Under the pieces are notes generated by a model, which worked only from the letters and a program-made list of their open reading frames with translations, made no database searches and was not told the origin of the DNA. Positions 58,200-64,000 of a stretch of 64,000 bases of DNA are shown here, piece by piece; position 1 is the first letter of the stretch; the number at the start of each line of letters is the position of its first letter. The DNA is taken from contig CANTUV010000003.1 in assembly GCA_947685225.1 (NCBI GenBank), positions 3,480,001 through 3,544,000 on the forward strand. The letters are read 5' to 3'. The position numbers were made by a program, and so were the translations under genes. Source of the DNA: Garcia nutans. Taxonomy: Eukaryota; Streptophyta; Magnoliopsida; Malpighiales; Euphorbiaceae.

Positions 58200-60339
58200 C
58201 AAGATAGAGATTTGTTCTTCCAAGTTCAAGATTGAAGAGAGTTTTCAAGAGATCAAGTTGGAGGGTTGAGAGTTCTTCATCATTGGTAAGTCTTTTCCAC
58301 TTGATTCTTTGATTTATTTGGGTTTATGAGTTGGATTTGTGTTTGATATATGTTTGGTTAGATTGTGTGGTGTTTAAGAGTATTTGGTTAATTTGATTTT
58401 GGATTTTTAGGGTTGGATTGAAGAAAAGAGTAAGTTGGTTGGTATTGATTAAGTTGTGGTTGTGTTTAGAGTTTTTGATGATGTTTGTGATTTGTGCTTG
58501 ATGTGTGTTTTGGCTTGTTTTGGTGTTGTTGCAAGTTCGAGATAGTTTTTGGGTATGTTTTGTTAAGTTTGGTTGAAGTGGATGCTGGTGGATAGAAGTG
58601 ATTTGTTAGTTGTGGTGTTGTTTTGGCCGGAATCTGGGTTTTTGGCCTGACACGCCCATGAGCACGTCCAGGGTCCTTAGGCGTGTCAATTGTTCTGTGT
58701 GGCAGTAGGTTTGACACGGCCAGTAACACGCCCGTGTTATTGAGCATGTCATAGCTACTGTGAGAATGGAGAATTGACACGGCCAGGAGCGCGTTCAGGT
58801 TGTTGGACATGTTGATGTTTTTGTGGGAGGCAATATGTATTACACGCCCAGTGACACGCCCGTGGTCAAGAGCTTGTAATAGCTTCTGTGTTGTGGAGTT
58901 AGGGCACGGTCAGGAACACGCCTGTGTGGTTGAGCGTGTCATGTGTAGAGATTGCCCTAGTTAACTCTTAACTTGATTACCTCTTGTGTATCCCTAAGCA
59001 AGTATATGTTATTATTCTTGGATTAGGTCTTGAAGAAGGTGATTTGTCATTGATTTAAGAAGCATAAGAACCTTGGGAAAGGGAGTGTTTTGAGTTGTGT
59101 GAATTGCTTTTGAGGTAAGTACACATCTTGCATTATTGCATTGTTGATTATTGTGAAGAATGTACTTTGCTATGCTTATATCAATGATGACATATATATG
59201 TATTATATGAATGATATGATGATGCAGATGATTGTACATTTGAAAGATGAATTGCTAAGATGGGTATTGAGATGTGATGGAATGTAAAGCCATTGTGGTT
59301 GGCTATAATGACTTTAATGGGGCATGTTTGCCAAATTGATGATGAGAATTGAGAATGGAATTGATAATGAAATAATGAATGAATTGTGTGTCTAATGTGT
59401 TATTCCATTTTCAGAGTTTTGTTGTTGGTGGCATGCCTATTAGTAACAATCTCTTGAAGTTAGGTTGGATTTGATCCTTGAAGCCAAGTTGGGTTGAAGT
59501 TAAACATGTTTTACTCCCCTTGAAGCTTGGTTGGGTCTAATCCTTGAAGCCTAATTGAGATGTTACAACCCTTGAAGCTAGGTTGGGTTTTGTTCTTGAA
59601 GCCAAGTTGGGTTGATACTTAGCATGCTTTGTTCCCCTTGAAGCTTGGTTGAACCTAATCCTTGAAGCCTAGTTGGGATAATGATAATGATAAATGTGAT
59701 AATTGAACCAAGGCATTAACTCTGAAAATTGAATGGCATATTAGTGTCTTTTGGGCCCATGCTTGTCTTTGTGTAATTGTGATTCAATAATGATTGAATG
59801 ATTGAATAATGAAATCTATGGAAAGTCATTGAAATGTGTGGCATTGCATTGCATTAAAGCATATTGTTAGTATCGTTTGTACTACTGAGCCGTTGGCTCA
59901 GCGCGATTGTGGTTCATCGCGCAGGTGACAGAGTTGAACCCGAGAGTTCCTTGAGACCGAGTGAGTCTAGGCATTGAAGAATTTATTTTGGGACTTAAAG
60001 ATCACAGAAAAGCTGCCAATCATGTATAATTTCTTCATGTTTTGTAAAGTATTGACTTTAATGTAAATTTTAGGTAAAACTGTAAACATGGACTTGAATG
60101 TATTCACATATGTAAATATATTTAAAATTTCCGCTGCGTATTAAGTAAAAGTTTATATCTACTTTGTTTTATAATACAAGTAAACTACTTTATTTTCTAT
60201 ATTGTATAATGAGAAAGAATGTCTTATGTTTTAAAATGATTAAAGTGTTAAAGGAAAACGCAGCACCTCTATGTTCGGTGTGCGTATACTACACTGTGGT
60301 GCTATGTAGTGTGCGTGTACGGGATGTAGGGGTGTTACA
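58200..60339 (+). repeat. E5 3' LTR, lacking its first ~407 bp
   Basis: Starts at CAAGATAGAG, equivalent to 48051 in the 5' LTR, and is colinear to the end without an E7 insertion. Hairpin array 58640-58945, donor/acceptor pair 59115/59414, repeat module 59458-59680, twin stem-loops 59885-59922. Confidence 0.92.
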
Positions 60340-60344
60340 CGATC

Positions 60345-60600
60345 TCAAAGGATGAAGATTCATTTACAAGGGTGAAGACCCAATCTCCAAGGATGAAGAT
60401 CCATTTGCAAGGGTGAAGACCCAATCTCAAAGGATGAAGATCCATTTTCAAGGGTGAAGAACCAAAGTCTAAAGAATAAAAATCCATTTGCAAGGGTGAA
60501 GACCCTATCTCAAAGGATGAAGATCCATTTTCAAGGATGAAGACTCGATCTCAAAGGATGAAGATCCATTTTGAGGGTGAAGAACCACGACGCATAGAAC
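60345..60600 (+). repeat. T2 41-bp minisatellite, right part
   Basis: About six more units of the GGATGAAGATCC / GGGTGAAGACCC array, resuming after E5. Confidence 0.9.
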
Positions 60601-60644
60601 AGCCAGAGCAGTTAGACTTCTCAATTGATAAAAGGTCAGTCAAA

Positions 60645-60965
60645 CCCAATCTTGGGTCCAAGCACCAAATCAAATCAAGTCTCGGGTCCAAGTACCCAAT
60701 CTCAGGTCCAAGTACCCAAATCAAATCAATCTTGGGTCCAAGTACCCAATTTTGTGTCCAAGTACCCAACTCGGGTCCAAGTACCCAAACCAAATTCAAT
60801 CTCGGGTCCAAGTACCCAATCCGTGGTCCAAGTACCCGAATTCAATCTAATCTTGGGTCCAAGTACCCAAATTCAATCTAGTCTAGGGTCCAAGTACCCC
60901 AAATCAAGTTAAGTCTCGGGTCCAAGTACCCAATCTCAGGTCCAAGTACCCAAATCCAAGTCCAG
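60645..60965 (+). repeat. T2 minisatellite with GGGTCCAAGTACCC core
   Basis: About 15 cores at a spacing of ~20-33 bp (spacer CAATCTC or AAATCAAATCAATCTT). It takes the place of the T1 GGGTTCTGGACCC array but differs in sequence. Confidence 0.92.
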
Positions 60966-61515
60966 TTAGGATCGAGTATCCCAATCCAATTTAGGATCCA
61001 GTATCTAGTTTAGGATCGAGTATCCAAATCCAGTTTAGGATCGAGTATCCAAGTCTAGTTAGGATCGAGTATCCCAATCCAAGTCCAGTTAGGATCGAGT
61101 ATCCTAATCCAGATTAGGATCAAGTAACCAAGTCCAACTAGGATCAAGTATCCCAATCCAAATCTAGTTTAGGATCGAGTATCCAAATCCAGTTTAGGAT
61201 CGAGTATCCAAGTCCAGTTAGGATCAAGTATCCCAATCCAGTTTACGATCGAGTATCCAAGTCCAGTTAGAATCGAGTATCCCAATCCAGTTTAGGATCG
61301 AGTATCCAAGTCCAATTAGGATCAAGTATCCCAATCCAATTTAGGATCGAGTATTCAGTTTAGGATCGAGTATCCAAATCCAATTTAGGATCGAGTATCC
61401 AAATCCAATCCTGTTAGGATCGAGTATCCCAATCAAATTTAGGATCAAGTATCCGAATCTAGTTAGGATCGAGTGTCCAAGTCTAGTTTAGGATCGAGTA
61501 TCCAAATCTCTCAGG
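60966..61515 (+). repeat. T2 minisatellite with AGGATCGAGTATCC core
   Basis: More than 20 cores at a spacing of ~22-24 bp with CAATCCAGTTT-type spacers. It ends about 95 bp before the 3' LTR. Confidence 0.92.
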
Positions 61516-61600
61516 TATAGAATCCAAAATCTCAACCACCTCAAAAATTAAGTCTTATTGCTTTTCACTCTCTTTCACTAAAGTCTTAGATCATTCAAGC

Positions 61601-61611
61601 AGAGGGCAAAC
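61601..61611 (+). other. T2 3' polypurine tract
   Basis: AGAGGGCAAAC immediately before TGTAGACCC of the 3' LTR. Confidence 0.85.
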
Positions 61612-63776
61612 TGTAGACCCTTAATTTTTGACCTAGTCCGATCCAATATATTTTAATTAATCCAAAATAATTTTTGTGTTGTCCAATATATTTTAATTAG
61701 TCCAAAATAATTTTTGTTATCTTAATTAAAAAATATTTGCTTTAATATCTAATTTTTATTAATTATAAATTAAAAATAATAATGATAAAAAAATCAACTT
61801 GTGGCGAAATGGCCCACAGGCCAATTCGCCCCCTTGCTGTGGCAGCTTTTTCGCTAGCGTAATTTTTCCGCAGCAGTTTTTTTTTAGCCAGCAAAATTTT
61901 TCGACGCAAATTTTTTCGAAACCTAATACAATTAGGTTTCGGTTTCCTTTTCTTAATTAATGTTATATTACGTGAATAACTAGAATGAGTCAAAAAATCT
62001 TCTATAAATAACACCAAAAAATAACACAAAAAGGGATCGAAAATTTGGAGGAGAAATTGAGACCAAAATTGAGGAGGAAAAAAAAGAGGAAATCAGACAG
62101 GATTTGGGAGGAAAAATTGAGACCGAAATTGAGGAGGAAAACTTTGAATTTTAATAATTCCTCCTGGCAATGAATCGATCTGATTTTTTTTTGAGAGAGC
62201 AAACAACAATTGAATCCATCAAAGGAAGCAAAGCTTGTCTTTGATTTTGTTCATCCAAGAAGAAATTTTTGGTGGAACAACAAACAGAGGTATGCATCAA
62301 TTGTCTAATTTCTTCACAATAGCTTAAATCATCTAATTGTTTCTTTTAATTCAAAAACCCTAGAACATTAATTCCCCTTTTCTAAAGTTTAAAAACCTTA
62401 ATTAATTGCTTTGTTTTCCAAAAAGCTTAAAATTATTATTTTTGTTTCTTCAAAATCTCAAAACCCTAATTTGCTTTCCAAATTTTTTAAATCTTAAATT
62501 TGAGTATGTTTCTTCCCACAAACCCTAAAAACATCTTTTATGTTTATATAAACTTTAAATCATTTTATTTATTTTCATAAAACTTCATAAAATTATCAAT
62601 TGATTTTCAAATCCAAAAAACCTAATGCATTCTCCGAAACCCTAAATCAAAAATTCTAAAACCCTAATTCAACTCCAAAACCCAAAACAGTGAACCCTAA
62701 CTCCCTTAAAACCTTTAAACCTAATTCTTCTAAACCCTAATCCTTTAAACCTTAAAACCTCACAAACCTAAAATTCAACACAGTAAGTAGCTAATAGTCA
62801 TAAACTTAAGGTTTTGAAGTGTTCAAACTCCAATTTAATGATTTCACTTCTCAAATACTAATTTGATTAATCAAGGAACTTATCAACCTCTTAAATTATA
62901 AAACACTGTTCAATGTCAATTCTTTTAAAAGTTATAGTAGCTTAAACTCATGAATTCCAAAACCCTAAACACATGAAATAAAGAAATTTAAATAGAAACA
63001 GTAGCCCTAATTTGAATCTTTATTTTCCTTATTCAATTTTATATTTTATTATTCTTTGATTTATTTTATATGCTTTAATTTATTTAATTTCAATGTTTGG
63101 TTTATCTAATTTATCATGGATGGATGTTTACTTTCTATTGATATTTAGTACATTTGATGAATGATTTATTTATGATGAATGGTTATTTACTCTTATTGAT
63201 TTATTTAGATTTTCAAATGTTGTAAGAGGTATGTTTCCACTTGGTGGGTACCTCATTAGTTAAATATCATGTAATTGAAATTGCTTTTCTATTTTAGAAC
63301 CAATGTAAAGGACATGTTTCTACCTTTCGGTGGGTATCCTATTTAGGCATGGGATGTAAGGACATGTTTCCATCCTTGGGTGGGTGTCCATTTAATTGTT
63401 TTGTTTGGACATTATTTTGATTTTCAATATATTGATGCTTTATTTTTATTGTGTGTAATATGGATAATGTTGTTATATTTAAGAATTTTATAATATTAAG
63501 ACCTATAAAGGAGGCCGGTTCCAATGAACCGGGCATTATGGGGGTGCTGGGCTATTTCTCACCTTCCCCACATGTACCCAACTTTCCAAACCCATTAGGG
63601 GGTTGGGGATTCCTTAGGAATTAAGTCATCCGCCCCTTTTTTTTTCCCAATCTATCCATGTGGTGACTCCATTTTCTCCGGACTTAGGTCCGTATTCTCT
63701 AAGGCCCTGAGCCTAAACAGTGCCGAAGTCGCAAGAATCATTCCACCGGGAGTGGGAACAAAAATCCCCGCTTACA
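61612..63776 (+). repeat. T2 3' LTR (2165 bp)
   Basis: Colinear with 39938-42137, with scattered substitutions and with a shorter palindrome/tandem block; TATAAATA at 62003-62010. It ends CCGCTTACA before GGAAG. Confidence 0.93.
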
Positions 63777-63781
63777 GGAAG

Positions 63782-63851
63782 TTGAGTCCATTAGGCAAAG
63801 GCCAAATGAGAATTTTGTGGACTATGTGAAAAGGTGGAGAAATAAGGCTGC
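63782..63851 (+). pseudogene. gag: T4 gag, continuation after T2
   Basis: Encodes ESIRQRPNENFVDYVKRWRNKAA in frame with the segment ending at 39937; cut by E6. Confidence 0.88.
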
Positions 63852-64000
63852 TGTAATATCCTCATGTATGCCCTAGAAGTTTTGATTGTGTTGTTGTTGT
63901 TGTTGTTGTTGGTCTAAAATGTGATTGAATGTATGTGTTGTGTGATATAAAATTTAAGAGAGAATGTTCATGTGTTATTTGAAAGATAAGTGATGTGTAG
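63852..64000 (+). mobile_element. E6: start of another E4-family LTR (truncated by window)
   Basis: TGTAATATCCTCATGTATG followed by GCCCTAGAAGTTTTG and a (GTT)n run, very close to the sense start of the E4 LTR (12860 downward). The preceding GCTGC (63847-63851) is the probable target site; its second copy is off the window. Confidence 0.85.

Larger units (their letters stand above)
47644..60339 (+). mobile_element. E5: decayed Tekay/Del chromovirus with internal deletion (hosts E7)
   Basis: 5' LTR 47644-53541 (interrupted by E7), PBS 53549, gag-pol remnant 53711-58199, truncated 3' LTR 58200-60339. Flanks TGATC (47639-47643) and CGATC (60340-60344) match at four of five bases. Coding is broken by frameshifts and stops; the end of pol, the polypurine tract and the first ~407 bp of the 3' LTR are deleted. 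Confidence 0.92.
39938..63776 (+). mobile_element. T2: Tat-lineage gag-only element (host of E5)
   Basis: Both LTRs present (39938-42137 and 61612-63776), flanked by GGAAG at 39933-39937 and 63777-63781, inserted in the gag of T4. Interior: PBS, leader, gag, a ~3 kb non-coding region, minisatellites, polypurine tract. No RT or integrase of its own; all pol sequence inside belongs to nested E5. Same layout as T1. Confidence 0.93.
35733..63851 (+). mobile_element. T4: Tat-lineage element, 5' part (split by T2, then by E6)
   Basis: 5' LTR 35733-38066, PBS 38068-38085, leader, gag 39253-39937 continuing at 63782-63851, where E6 interrupts it again. The gag halves join in frame once T2 and one copy of GGAAG are removed. 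The rest of T4 is beyond the right edge, so presence or absence of pol cannot be judged. Confidence 0.88.

Noticed and set aside
60537..60912. Overlapping ORFs with repeated SKYP/GPSTQ peptides (95-114 aa)
   Set aside because: Translation of the T2 minisatellites in several frames; open in more than one frame because of the repeat unit, not because of coding.

Overview
This is plant (angiosperm, probably eudicot) repeat-rich DNA. It is AT-rich, has no bacterial-style gene organisation, and is built almost entirely from Ty3/gypsy LTR retrotransposons inserted into one another. I see no intact host gene, rRNA, tRNA gene or CRISPR array. The species cannot be named from the sequence alone.

Two lineages interleave. 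(1) Tat-lineage elements (called T1-T5 here) have ~2.0-2.3 kb LTRs that begin TGTAGAC and mostly end CACA, and a primer-binding site TGGCGACTCCACTGGGGA. T1, T2 and T4 carry a Tat-type gag. T1 and T2 show no pol before their 3' minisatellites, so they look like non-autonomous gag-only (TR-GAG-type) elements; T4 leaves the window inside gag. T3 is an old Tat pol fragment with protease, RT, RNase H and a second RNase H. T5 is a solo LTR. (2) Tekay/Del-type chromoviruses (E3-E7) have LTRs TGTAATATCC...GGTGTTACA, and E3, E4 and E5 have an initiator-Met-tRNA primer site (TGGTATCAGAGC). E4 is complete, with an uninterrupted 1546-aa gag-pol ending in a chromodomain and LTRs that differ at only five positions that I found.

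Layout. 1-28345: T1 on the minus strand (3' PPT at the left edge, minisatellites, 3' non-coding region, gag, PBS, 5' LTR), split at 3299-23334 by E3 (minus, coding-free interior), which is itself split at 10280-20292 by E4 (minus, intact). 28346-31728: plus-strand remnant T3, into which T1 inserted. 31729-35732: degenerate DNA with a GRF-zinc-finger pseudogene whose first exon holds solo LTR T5 (32192-33969, flanked by CGACA on both sides). 35733-64000: T4 (plus), whose gag is split by T2 (39938-63776, flanked by GGAAG) and again by the start of E6 (63852). T2 is split at 47644-60339 by the decayed chromovirus E5, whose 5' LTR holds E7 (49807-53147). Target-site duplications support nearly every junction, so a relative order of insertion can be read.

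The most interesting signals are non-coding. The chromovirus LTRs share a splice donor/acceptor pair (clear in E3, E5, E7), a conserved ~26-nt inverted repeat whose left copy contains the acceptor, two adjacent stem-loops with an apparent compensatory change, and a hairpin array built on GACACGGCC/GGCCGTGTC. The Tat 3' minisatellites, though of different sequence, all reduce to short palindromes of the form GGRT-loop-AYCC spaced about two helical turns apart. These look like RNA-level control or packaging structures; functions offered for them are inference.
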